A stretch of DNA of 64,000 bases, taken from NCBI RefSeq assembly GCF_010727605.1, contig NZ_AP022568.1:3472001-3536000 (forward strand), in the 5' to 3' direction. The stretch comes from Mycobacterium simiae (GTDB lineage: Bacteria; Actinomycetota; Actinomycetes; Mycobacteriales; Mycobacteriaceae). The notes under the pieces were generated by a model. It saw nothing but the letters and a program-made list of their open reading frames with translations, did not search any database and was not told the origin of the DNA. Below, piece by piece: positions 1 to 8,726 of the stretch (position 1 is its first letter; every line of letters starts with the position of its first letter). Made by a program: the position numbers and the translations under genes.

Positions 1-351
1 GTGGACCTGATCTCCAGCGGGGGGCTACCCAAGGGCGACGCCCTCGCGACGGCGCGGGTGGCCGGAATCCTGGCCGCCAAGCGCACCAGCGATCTGATCC
101 CGCTGTGCCACCAGCTCGCTCTCACCGGGGTCGACATCGAATTCAGCGTGGGCGAGTCAGACATCGACATCGTCGCGACGGTCCACAGCACCGACCGTAC
201 GGGTGTCGAGATGGAGGCGCTGACGGCGGTGAGCGTGGCCGCGCTTACGCTCTACGACATGATCAAGGCGGTTGATCGGGCGGCCTGTATCGATGACGTC
301 CGGGTGCTTCGCAAAGAGGGTGGCAAGTCCGGAAATTGGGTGCGGGCATGA
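1..351 (+). CDS. moaC2: Cyclic pyranopterin monophosphate synthase MoaC, 5'-truncated by window edge
   Basis: MoaC works with MoaA to form cyclic pyranopterin monophosphate, the first stage of molybdenum-cofactor synthesis in the cytoplasm. The visible 116 residues carry the family core: [17 protein letters not shown] near the start, the LIPLCHQL segment and [21 protein letters not shown], ending with the basic HKEGGKSG-like tail ([10 protein letters not shown]). Family members are about 160-170 residues, so some 50 N-terminal residues lie outside the window and the GTG at base 1 is not the true start. The stop overlaps the next start (ATGA), so it is translationally coupled to mog. Identification is secure; the '2' follows the syntenic M. 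tuberculosis copy. Confidence 0.93.
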   Translation: MDLISSGGLPKGDALATARVAGILAAKRTSDLIPLCHQLALTGVDIEFSVGESDIDIVATVHSTDRTGVEMEALTAVSVAALTLYDMIKAVDRAACIDDVRVLRKEGGKSGNWVRA

Positions 352-830
352 GCCCGCGGACCGCCCGGGTGATCATCGCCTCGACCCGAGCCTCCAGCGG
401 GGTGTACTCGGACAAATGCGGCCCAATCCTCGCGGAATGGCTTTCACAGCAGGGGTTTTCGGTCCCAGAGCCGGAAGTGGTCGCGGACGGGAAGCCGGTC
501 GGTGAGGCGCTGCGCGCCGCGCTCGACGACGATGTCGACGTCATCCTGACCTCCGGCGGTACCGGTATCTCCCCGACCGATGCCACCCCGGATCAGACCG
601 TTGCGGTGGTGGACTATCTGATTCCCGGCCTGGCCGACGCCATTCGGCACTCCGGCTTGCCCAAAGTCCCGACGTCGGTGCTCTCACGCGGGGTGTGCGG
701 GGTGGCCGGTCGCACTCTCATCATCAACCTGCCGGGTTCGCCCGGTGGTGTACGGGACGGGCTGGGTGTGCTTGCTGACGTTCTCGACCATGCCCTTGAC
801 CAGATCGCTGGTAAAGACCACAAACAATGA
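348..830 (+). CDS. mog: Molybdopterin biosynthesis Mog/MoaB-family protein
   Basis: MogA/MoaB-family protein that adenylylates molybdopterin before molybdate insertion. The 160-residue product has the signature [11 protein letters not shown] (residues about 67-77), the substrate-binding GGTG loop and the C-terminal [18 protein letters not shown] loop (here [14 protein letters not shown]). The ATG at 348 is preferred over an in-frame upstream start at 336 because it forms the ATGA overlap with the moaC stop, and residues [10 protein letters not shown] match the family N-terminus. It is the middle gene of moaC2-mog-moaE2, all overlapping by 4 bp, consistent with one transcript. Confidence 0.93.
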   Translation: MSPRTARVIIASTRASSGVYSDKCGPILAEWLSQQGFSVPEPEVVADGKPVGEALRAALDDDVDVILTSGGTGISPTDATPDQTVAVVDYLIPGLADAIRHSGLPKVPTSVLSRGVCGVAGRTLIINLPGSPGGVRDGLGVLADVLDHALDQIAGKDHKQ

Positions 831-1252
831 CGGTCGTGTTGCGCGCGGCGATGACCGAGCAGTCCATCTCCCTGGATGAGCATGAAGAACTGGTGGGCCA
901 TCGGTCGGCCGGTGCCATCGTCGGGTTCGTGGGCATGATTCGCGACCACGACGAGGGACGCCGGGTCGTGCGGCTCGAATATTCTGCCCACCCCTCGGCT
1001 GCCCAGGTCATGGCGGAGGTAGTGGCCGAGGTCGCCGAGAAGTCAGCCGGCGTGCGTGCGGTCGCGGCCAGCCACCGGATCGGCACGCTGCACATCGGGG
1101 AGGCCGCGTTGGTGGCGGCGGTGGCCGCCGATCACCGGCAGGAAGCGTTCGCAACCTGCGCCGCGCTGGTCGACACGATCAAGGCGCGCCTACCGGTCTG
1201 GAAACACCAGTTTTTCGACGACGGAACAGAGGAATGGGTGGGGTCGGCCTGA
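827..1252 (+). CDS. moaE2: Molybdopterin synthase catalytic subunit MoaE
   Basis: Large subunit of molybdopterin synthase. It takes sulfur from the thiocarboxylated C-terminus of MoaD to convert cyclic pyranopterin monophosphate to molybdopterin. The 141-residue protein shows the family segments [27 protein letters not shown], the [13 protein letters not shown] stretch and the C-terminal [12 protein letters not shown] with the conserved lysine. It starts in the stop codon of mog (ATGA overlap). The partner MoaD2 is encoded on the opposite strand at 2654-2941, beyond rpfA, so the synthase subunits are made from two different transcripts. Confidence 0.94.
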   Translation: MTVVLRAAMTEQSISLDEHEELVGHRSAGAIVGFVGMIRDHDEGRRVVRLEYSAHPSAAQVMAEVVAEVAEKSAGVRAVAASHRIGTLHIGEAALVAAVAADHRQEAFATCAALVDTIKARLPVWKHQFFDDGTEEWVGSA

Positions 1253-1278
1253 CGCCAATCCGACCCGCAGCGCGGCGG

Positions 1279-2500
<1,222 letters not shown>

Positions 2501-2634
2501 GTCGACCGCGTCACTTTCTGCGCGACTCGGCGTTTCCGGCGCGGCCGTCCGCGAAAGATGCAGGAACATCAAGGATTTGCGCTGGTCACCACGGCTCGAT
2601 ATCGGGCCGTGTCCGCGCCGTTATCATTCCGTGA

Positions 2635-2650
2635 CGTGAGCTATCTCACA
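2635..2650 (-). promoter_or_regulatory. CRP-type site upstream of rpfA
   Basis: On the minus strand the sequence reads TGTGAGATAGCTCACG, matching the CRP consensus TGTGA-N6-TCACA at 9 of 10 fixed bases. It lies just past the moaD2 stop and about 415 bp upstream of the rpfA start, outside the riboswitch, as expected for a promoter with a long leader. CRP (Rv3676) control of rpfA is established in M. tuberculosis; here the site is inferred from sequence. Confidence 0.8.
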
Positions 2651-2653
2651 GAA

Positions 2654-2941
2654 TCAACCGCCCGCGAACGGGGGTAACACGTCGATCGTGTTACCTGCCC
2701 GCAACGGTTTGGTTGCGTCCCGTACCGCGATGCCGTCGCAGAGATAGGAGCATCGGCTCAACACGGTTGCAAGTCGGGTACCCGAAGCGGCGAGTCTTTG
2801 AACCAACTCGGCCACCGTGGTGCCCGGGCGAAGAACGACGGTTTCCGTTTCGACGCCCGCGGCGGCGCGCGCGGCGGCGAAGTAGCGAACCGTCACCGCG
2901 ATGCCCGCGGTGTCTTCGGTGTTGACGCGAGACTCAGCCAC
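2654..2941 (-). CDS. moaD2: Molybdopterin synthase sulfur-carrier subunit MoaD
   Basis: Ubiquitin-like small subunit of molybdopterin synthase; its C-terminal Gly-Gly is thiocarboxylated and delivers sulfur to MoaE. The protein ends PPFAGG, the diagnostic tail, and contains VTVRYFAAARAAAG near its N-terminus and the TIDVLPPFAGG finish. The GTG at 2941 overlaps the moaA2 stop; a GTG at 2950 is an alternative. Order yccF-moaA2-moaD2 with overlaps suggests one minus-strand transcript ending next to the CRP-type site of rpfA. Confidence 0.9.
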   Translation of the reverse strand: MAESRVNTEDTAGIAVTVRYFAAARAAAGVETETVVLRPGTTVAELVQRLAASGTRLATVLSRCSYLCDGIAVRDATKPLRAGNTIDVLPPFAGG

Positions 2942-4025
2942 CGATCGCACTCATCGGGCGGTCCGGCTGGACGAAGTTCGGGTCGTTGATTCCGTGTCCG
3001 GCGGGCTTGCCCCACATCGCGGCGCGCCACGCTGTCTCGATCGCATCGTCGCCGGCGCCGGCGCGCAGCAGCCCGCGCAGGTCGGTCTCGTCGGTGGCGA
3101 ACAGGCAACTTCGGATCTGCCCGTCGGCCGTTAGCCGCGTGCGGTCACAGGCCGAGCAGAAGGCGTGCGACACCGAGGCGATCACCCCGAACTTTCCGCT
3201 CGGCGTGCCCGGCCCCGTATCGACCAGCCACAACTCGGCAGGCGCCGAACCACGTGGCGCCGGGTCTGGACGCAGCCGGAAGTGCGGCCGCAACGCGGCC
3301 AGCACCTCGTCGGCGGTCAGCGCCGACTCGCGCCGCCATCGATGCCCGGCGTCCAGCGGCATCTGCTCGATCACCCGCAACTGGTAGCCGTGCTCGAGAC
3401 AGAACCCCAACAGCTCGACGACGTCTGCACGGCCGGAGGCGGGATCCAGCACGGCATTCACCTTGACCGGCGTCAGACCGGCCTCCTTGGCGGCCACCAG
3501 GCCGGCTACCACGTCGGCGAGCCGGTCGCGACGGGTGATCGCCTTGAAGCGATCCCGGTTCACGCTGTCCAGTGAGACATTCACGCGGTTCAGCCCTGCC
3601 GCGGCGAGGCCGGCCGCCCGCCGGGCGAGGCCGACGCCGTTGGTGGTCAGCGAAATCTGCGGCCGGGGCCGCAGTTCGGCCGCCGCCGCGACCACCTCTT
3701 CGAGGTGGCGCGACAGGAGCGGCTCACCGCCGGTGAAGCGCACGCTGGTGATGCCCAGCCGGGTGACGGCAATGCGCATCAGCCTGGACAACTCGTCTGA
3801 GCGCAGCAGCTGGTCACCGGGCAGCCAGTTCAGGCCCTCGGCCGGCATGCAGTAATTGCACCGAAGATTGCAACGATCGGTCAGCGATACCCGCAGATCG
3901 GTTGCGGCCCGGCCGTAGGTGTCGCGCAGCGGGCCCTCGGTCGGCATCTCGTCGGCGACCGTGCCAGGGGGCCGGGCCGTCGCGACGCTGGGCATCCTCG
4001 GCAGCCCGAGTGCGGTCGGTGTCAT
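2934..4025 (-). CDS. moaA2: GTP 3',8-cyclase MoaA (radical SAM)
   Basis: Radical-SAM enzyme that starts molybdenum-cofactor synthesis by converting GTP to 3',8-cyclo-7,8-dihydro-GTP. The 363 residues contain the radical-SAM Cys motif CNLRCNYC (about residues 52-59), the SAM-binding FTGGEPLL, the second Fe-S cluster cysteines CSACDRTRLTADGQIRSC and the C-terminal double glycine (SAIGG) needed by MoaA. Length and motifs are complete. The start overlaps the yccF stop by ATGA. It acts with MoaC, encoded at the left window edge. Confidence 0.95.
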   Translation of the reverse strand: MTPTALGLPRMPSVATARPPGTVADEMPTEGPLRDTYGRAATDLRVSLTDRCNLRCNYCMPAEGLNWLPGDQLLRSDELSRLMRIAVTRLGITSVRFTGGEPLLSRHLEEVVAAAAELRPRPQISLTTNGVGLARRAAGLAAAGLNRVNVSLDSVNRDRFKAITRRDRLADVVAGLVAAKEAGLTPVKVNAVLDPASGRADVVELLGFCLEHGYQLRVIEQMPLDAGHRWRRESALTADEVLAALRPHFRLRPDPAPRGSAPAELWLVDTGPGTPSGKFGVIASVSHAFCSACDRTRLTADGQIRSCLFATDETDLRGLLRAGAGDDAIETAWRAAMWGKPAGHGINDPNFVQPDRPMSAIGG

Positions 4026-4426
4026 GCGGGCACTCCGGAAAATTGGGTCGGCGCGCCGACCGGAACGATCTCCTTACCCAGCGGCATCAGCGACACCGGA
4101 ATGAGTTTGAGGTTGGCCAGCGCCAGCGGAATGCCAATGATCGTGACCGCCATGGCCGCCGCGCTGAGCAAATGGCCGATCGCCAGCCAAATACCGAAGA
4201 GCAGCACCCAGATGATGTTCCCGATCAGGGCGCCGGTTCCGGCGGTCGGCTTGTCGACGATGGTCCGGCCGAACGGCCACAACGCATAGGAGGCGATCCG
4301 TAGCGACGCGAATCCGAACGGAATCGTGATGATGAGCAAGAAGCTGATGAGCGCCGCAGCCAGATATCCGAGGGCCATCCAAAGACCACCGAATACGAGC
4401 CAGATGACGTTGAGAACCAGGCGCAT
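4022..4426 (-). CDS. YccF-domain inner-membrane protein
   Basis: 134-residue membrane protein with two YccF repeats: RLVLNVIWLVFGGLW...IPFGFASLRIASYALWPFG (residues 2-53) and LIGNIIWVLLFGIWLAIGH...GIPLALANLKLIPVSLMPLG (68-117). Each repeat holds hydrophobic hairpins. The ATG at 4426 is preceded by GGGAGGTGAA, a strong ribosome-binding site. It is coupled to moaA2 by an ATGA overlap and corresponds in position to Rv0870c. The role of YccF proteins is unknown; linkage to moaA2 may only reflect shared transcription. Confidence 0.85.
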   Translation of the reverse strand: MRLVLNVIWLVFGGLWMALGYLAAALISFLLIITIPFGFASLRIASYALWPFGRTIVDKPTAGTGALIGNIIWVLLFGIWLAIGHLLSAAAMAVTIIGIPLALANLKLIPVSLMPLGKEIVPVGAPTQFSGVPA

Positions 4427-4589
4427 TTCACCTCCCGCGGTACTGCCAGCGTAGCGAGTTAGGAGGAAACGGGGATGCTGGCCGGGCAACCACCCGAGTA
4501 GGATCTGAATCCGCATCGCGTCCTGCACTTGCGGGGCGCTTCTTGTGTGTCCATTCCTAGCTATTTCGTCAGACAAGCAGGTGAGACCA

Positions 4590-5000
4590 GTGCCGACCGG
4601 CAAGGTTAAGTGGTACGACGCCGAAAAGGGATTCGGCTTCCTGTCACAGGAAGACGGGGAGGACGTGTACGTCCGCTCGTCGGCGTTGCCCGAGGGGGTC
4701 GAGGGGCTCAAGACTGGGCAGCGGGTGGAGTTCGGCGTGGCCTCCGGGCGACGCGGCCCGCAAGCGTTGAGCCTCAAGCTGATCGATCCGCCGCCCAGCC
4801 TCGCCCGGGCTCGCCGCGAGCAGACCCCGGTCGAGCACAAGCACAGCCCCGACGAGCTGCACGGCATGGTCGAGGACATGATCACCTTGTTGGAGAGCAC
4901 CGTGCAGCCCGAGCTGCGCAAGGGCCGGTATCCCGACCGCAAGGTGGCGCGCCGAGTCTCCGAGGTGGTCAAGGCGGTAGCCCGCGAGCTCGACGCCTGA
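4590..5000 (+). CDS. cspB: Cold-shock domain protein CspB-like with C-terminal extension
   Basis: 136-residue protein with an N-terminal cold-shock domain (about residues 1-66), including [25 protein letters not shown] with RNP1-like KGFGF and RNP2-like VYV. A conserved helical extension of about 70 residues follows ([14 protein letters not shown]...[11 protein letters not shown]). The GTG at 4590 gives [10 protein letters not shown], the family N-terminus; upstream in-frame starts would add unrelated residues. It probably binds single-stranded nucleic acid. It is divergent from yccF, with about 160 bp between starts. Confidence 0.9.
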   Translation: MPTGKVKWYDAEKGFGFLSQEDGEDVYVRSSALPEGVEGLKTGQRVEFGVASGRRGPQALSLKLIDPPPSLARARREQTPVEHKHSPDELHGMVEDMITLLESTVQPELRKGRYPDRKVARRVSEVVKAVARELDA

Positions 5001-5085
5001 CGCCACGCCTGAGCGGATCGCCGAGTACCACGCGCCAGTTTGGGTACTCACTGTCTCGCGACAGTCATGTAGCGAGGAGGCTGCG

Positions 5086-7071
5086 ATGGCACAGCAAGCG
5101 CAGGTCACCGAAGAGCAAGCAAGAGCACTGGCCGAAGAGTCCCGGGAAAGTGGTTGGGACAAACCGTCCTTCGCCAAGGAGCTATTTCTCGGTCATTTTC
5201 CGCTAGAGCGCATCCATCCGTTCCCCAAACCGTCCGACGAGAACGAGGCACGTACTCGCGAGTTCCTGGCCAAGCTGCGGGACTTCCTGAAAACGGTCGA
5301 GGGCAGTGTCATCGAGCGTCACGCGCGGATTCCCGATGAGTACGTCAAGGGACTGGCTGAATTGGGCTGCTTCGGGATGAAGATCCCCTCCGAGTACGGC
5401 GGGCTGAACATGTCGCAGGTGGCCTACAACCGGGCCCTGATGATGATTTCGTCCGTGCACCCCAGTCTTGGCGCGTTGCTGTCGGCCCATCAATCGATCG
5501 GGGTGCCCGAGCCGCTGAAGCTGGCCGGCAGCGACGAGCAGAAGCGGCGGTTCTTGCCGCGGTGTGCCGCCGGTGCGATCTCGGCGTTTCTGCTCACCGA
5601 ACCCGACGTCGGTTCCGACCCCGCGCGGTTGGCCTCGACGGCGACGCCGGTCGAGGACGGGCTCGCCTATCAACTCGAGGGCGTGAAGCTGTGGACCACC
5701 AACGGCGTCGTCGCCGAACTGCTGGTGGTGATGGCGCGGGTACCCAAGAGCGAGGGGCACCGCGGCGGAATCAGCGCATTTGTGGTCGAGGCGGATTCGC
5801 CCGGTATCACGGTGGAACGGCGCAACTCCTTTATGGGATTGCGCGGCATCGAGAACGGCGTCACCCGGCTGCACAGCGTGCGGGTACCCAGCGAGAACCT
5901 GATCGGACGCGAAGGCGACGGGTTGAAGATCGCGCTGACAACGCTGAATGCCGGGCGCTTATCGATACCGGCGAACGCGACAGGGTCGTCGAAGTGGGCG
6001 TTGAAGATCGTGCGCGAATGGTCCGGCGAGCGGGTGCAATGGGGCAAGCCGTTGGCTGAACACGAAGCCGTGGCCCGCAAGATCTCGTTCATCGCCGCCA
6101 CCAACTACGCGCTGGAGGCCGTCCTCGAACTGTCGGGGCAGATGGCCGACGAGGGCCGCAACGACATCCGTATCGAGGCGGCGCTGGCCAAACTATGGTC
6201 CAGCGAAATGGCCTGCGTCATCGCCGACGAACTCGTGCAGATCCGCGGCGGACGTGGCTATGAGACGGCGGAATCGCTCGCCGCGCGCGGCGAACGGGCC
6301 GTACCTGCCGAACAGGTGCTGCGCGACCTGCGGATCAACCGCATCTTCGAGGGGTCCAGCGAGATCATGAGACTGCTGATCGCTCGGGAGGCCGTCGATG
6401 CGCACCTCGACGCGGCCGGCGACCTGGCGAAACCCGATACTGGGTGGCGCGAAAAGGCGGCGGCTGCTGTCGGCGCGAGCGGGTTCTACGCAAAGTGGTT
6501 GCCCCAGCTGGCCTTTGGTGAAGGGCAGCGGCCCCGGGCCTACAGCGAGTTCGGCCCCCTGGCGGCGCATCTGCGCTTCATCGAGCGTTGTACCCGCAAA
6601 CTGGCCCGCAATACCTTTTACGGGATGGCGCGCTGGCAGGCCAAGCTCGAGCAAAAACAAGGATTCCTGGGACGCGTCGTCGACATCGGCGCCGAGCTGT
6701 TCGCGATGTCTGCGGTATGCGTGCGCGCCGAGGGCCAGCGTGTGGCCGATCCGACGCAGGGCGAGCAGGCTTACGCGCTGGCCGAAATGTTTTGTCGGCA
6801 GGCAACTTTGCGGATCCAAGCGCTGTTCGATGCGTTGTGGACCAACACCGATGACGGTGATGTGAAACTGACCCGAGAGGTGCTGCAGGGCAGGTACAGC
6901 TGGCTGGAGGACGGGATCGTCGACCAGTCGGAGGGGACCGGGCCGTGGATCGCGCACTGGGACGCGGGCGCGTCGGCCGAGGCCAACCTGGCTCGACGGT
7001 TCCTGACGGCATCGACATCGACATCGACATCGACATCGGCATCGGCATCGACGAGCGCGATGGCCCAGTAG
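5086..7071 (+). CDS. fadE10: Acyl-CoA dehydrogenase FadE10
   Basis: FAD-dependent acyl-CoA dehydrogenase for alpha,beta-desaturation of an acyl-CoA, substrate unknown. The N-terminal helical domain is followed by the beta-domain FAD motif FLLTEPDVGSDPARL (about residues 168-182) and LWTTNGVV, then the C-terminal helical domain with RGGRGYETAESLA and IFEGSSEIMRLLIAREAVD. A roughly 190-residue extension after that core is typical of FadE10. The 661 residues slightly exceed what I recall for M. tuberculosis, mainly because of a Thr/Ser/Ala repeat at the very C-terminus. A GAGGAGGCTGCG ribosome-binding site precedes the ATG. PE_PGRS15, which precedes this gene in M. tuberculosis, is absent. Confidence 0.93.
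   Translation: MAQQAQVTEEQARALAEESRESGWDKPSFAKELFLGHFPLERIHPFPKPSDENEARTREFLAKLRDFLKTVEGSVIERHARIPDEYVKGLAELGCFGMKIPSEYGGLNMSQVAYNRALMMISSVHPSLGALLSAHQSIGVPEPLKLAGSDEQKRRFLPRCAAGAISAFLLTEPDVGSDPARLASTATPVEDGLAYQLEGVKLWTTNGVVAELLVVMARVPKSEGHRGGISAFVVEADSPGITVERRNSFMGLRGIENGVTRLHSVRVPSENLIGREGDGLKIALTTLNAGRLSIPANATGSSKWALKIVREWSGERVQWGKPLAEHEAVARKISFIAATNYALEAVLELSGQMADEGRNDIRIEAALAKLWSSEMACVIADELVQIRGGRGYETAESLAARGERAVPAEQVLRDLRINRIFEGSSEIMRLLIAREAVDAHLDAAGDLAKPDTGWREKAAAAVGASGFYAKWLPQLAFGEGQRPRAYSEFGPLAAHLRFIERCTRKLARNTFYGMARWQAKLEQKQGFLGRVVDIGAELFAMSAVCVRAEGQRVADPTQGEQAYALAEMFCRQATLRIQALFDALWTNTDDGDVKLTREVLQGRYSWLEDGIVDQSEGTGPWIAHWDAGASAEANLARRFLTASTSTSTSTSASASTSAMAQ
7011..7058 (+). repeat. 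Hexanucleotide microsatellite (ATCGAC)n in the 3' end of fadE10
   Basis: Eight tandem 6-bp units: five ATCGAC, two ATCGGC, then ATCGAC. In frame this encodes alternating Ser-Thr then Ser-Ala at the C-terminus of FadE10, just before the stop at 7069-7071. Unit loss or gain keeps the frame, so only tail length would change. Confidence 0.95.
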
Positions 7072-7084
7072 CACAATTGGGCCT

Positions 7085-8089
7085 ATGGCCACCTACGTTG
7101 CCGGCGCCGGCGAATTCACCCGTGACACCAACTACATCACCACCCGCATCACCGCCGACGGCCGCGACGGCTATCCGGTGGAGCCGGGCAGGTATCGGCT
7201 GGTGGTCGCCCGCGCCTGCCCGTGGGCCAACCGCGCTATCATCGTGCGGCGCCTGCTAGGCCTGGAAGATGTTCTTTCCATTGGGTTTTGCGGCCCCACG
7301 CACGACGAACGCAGCTGGACCTTCGATCTCGACCCCGGCGGTGTCGACCCCGTTCTGAAGATCCCACGGCTGCAAGATGCCTACTTCAAACGGGTCCCAG
7401 GCTATTCCAAAGGGATCACCGTGCCGGCAATCGTCGACGTGCCCACCGGCGCGGTGGTCACCAACGACTTCGCACAGATGACGCTGGATCTGTCCACCGA
7501 ATGGGTGGCCTACCACCGCGAAGGTGCGCCCCAGCTCTACCCGGAACACTTGCGTGCCGAGATCGACGAGGTGAACAGGCGGGTCTACACCGAAATCAAC
7601 AACGGCGTCTATCGATGCGGATTCGCCGGTTCGCAGGAGGCTTACGAGGCGGCCTATGACCGGCTATTCACCGCCCTGGACTGGGTGAGCGATCGCCTGT
7701 CAAACCAGCGATACCTAGTAGGCGACACCATCACCGAAGCCGATGTGCGACTGTTCACCACTTTGGCCCGTTTCGACCCGGTTTACCACGGCCACTTCAA
7801 GTGCAACCGCAGCAAGCTGTCCGAGATGCCGGTGTTGTGGGCTTACGCGCGAGATCTGTTCCAGACGCCGGGTTTCGGTGATACCACCGACTTCGTCCAG
7901 ATCAAACAGCACTACTACGTCGTCCATGCCGACATCAATCCGACCGGGATTGTGCCCAAGGGCCCGGACCTGACCGGCTGGCTTTCGGCGCATGGCCGGG
8001 AAGCGTTGGGAGGCAGGCCTTTCGGTGACGGAAGCCCGCCCGGCCCGCCGCCCGAGGGTGAACGGGTCCCGGCCGGCCACGGCGCTTAG
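7085..8089 (+). CDS. Glutathionyl-hydroquinone reductase-like (Xi-class GST) protein
   Basis: 334 residues with the N-terminal thioredoxin-like fold of Xi-class GSTs (ECM4/YqjG family). ARACPWANRAIIVRRLLGLE at residues 42-61 carries the catalytic Cys45 in CPWA. It continues with IGFCGPTHDERSWTF, a cis-Pro-type TVPAIVD and the C-terminal helical domain RYLVGDTITEADVRLFTTLARFDPVYHGHFKCN. Known family members reduce glutathionyl-hydroquinones. Mycobacteria use mycothiol rather than glutathione, so the thiol and substrate are uncertain. The start is only 13 bp after the fadE10 stop, suggesting co-transcription. The C-terminal 25 residues are Pro/Gly-rich. Confidence 0.82.
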   Translation: MATYVAGAGEFTRDTNYITTRITADGRDGYPVEPGRYRLVVARACPWANRAIIVRRLLGLEDVLSIGFCGPTHDERSWTFDLDPGGVDPVLKIPRLQDAYFKRVPGYSKGITVPAIVDVPTGAVVTNDFAQMTLDLSTEWVAYHREGAPQLYPEHLRAEIDEVNRRVYTEINNGVYRCGFAGSQEAYEAAYDRLFTALDWVSDRLSNQRYLVGDTITEADVRLFTTLARFDPVYHGHFKCNRSKLSEMPVLWAYARDLFQTPGFGDTTDFVQIKQHYYVVHADINPTGIVPKGPDLTGWLSAHGREALGGRPFGDGSPPGPPPEGERVPAGHGA

Positions 8090-8173
8090 GTCGGCCAACC
8101 CGTCGGACAACCAACAGCCAGTAGGGCCGCAACCGATGCGGCGTGATGGCGTCTCAACGGCCATACGGGGAAG

Positions 8174-8662
8174 TCAAAAGACCGTCCGCAGCGACCATTC
8201 GGCGTGCGGAACATCGCGCAGTTCGCCCGACGGGTCGACCACCAATGTCAGCAACTGCACCACGATCCCAGTCAGCCGCCCGCGCTGGGCGTCGACCGAC
8301 GGAATGGTGACCGCGAACCGGGTGTTGGGGCGGAACATGGTGGTGGCGGTGTTGGCCGGATCCTCATACACCTGCAACAGTCGCCACGGCGCTCGCGAAA
8401 TCGCCGCCGGCACCGAGAGCTGCACCGGGTAGCGATCGCTGACGTGCAGCTCGCCCTGCGCCTGCGGTTGCTGACAGTCGTTGAGGTTGAGCACATTGCA
8501 GTACAGGTAGGGTCCGACGCGGACCAGCTGCCCGTGCGAATATGCGCTGATCTCGGGTGCCTGCGGGCCGGGCTTGCGCAGCAGCCACCAGGTGCCGAGG
8601 CCGGCGCCGGCAGCCAGCAACAGCACCACCACCGCGAGCGCCGCGGCCACGCCGCGTCTCAC
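8174..8662 (-). CDS. DUF2771 membrane-anchored protein
   Basis: 162-residue protein in the position of Rv0875c. Residues about 5-28 are a single hydrophobic segment (VAAALAVVVLLLAAGAGLGTWWLL), followed by an extracytoplasmic domain with two cysteines in YCNVLNLNDCQQ, likely a disulfide, and a beta-rich C-terminus. It resembles DUF2771; function unknown. Translation appears to start at a GTG inside the last unit of a 12-bp direct-repeat array that also holds the stop of the upstream MFS gene, so the two genes are probably co-transcribed. Confidence 0.75.
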   Translation of the reverse strand: MRRGVAAALAVVVLLLAAGAGLGTWWLLRKPGPQAPEISAYSHGQLVRVGPYLYCNVLNLNDCQQPQAQGELHVSDRYPVQLSVPAAISRAPWRLLQVYEDPANTATTMFRPNTRFAVTIPSVDAQRGRLTGIVVQLLTLVVDPSGELRDVPHAEWSLRTVF

Positions 8663-8726
8663 TCTGGTCTCACTGCGGGTCTCACTGCGGGTCTCACTGT
8701 GGGTCTCAGTATGGATCTCACTGCGG
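8656..8726. repeat. 12-bp direct-repeat array at an MFS/DUF2771 gene junction
   Basis: Six consecutive units of GTCTCACTGCGG-type sequence on the plus strand: one of 11 bp at 8656-8666, then five of 12 bp to 8726. On the coding minus strand each consensus unit contains GTGA, a GTG start overlapping a TGA stop. The array spans both the MFS stop (8718) and the DUF2771 start (8662). Confidence 0.9.
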
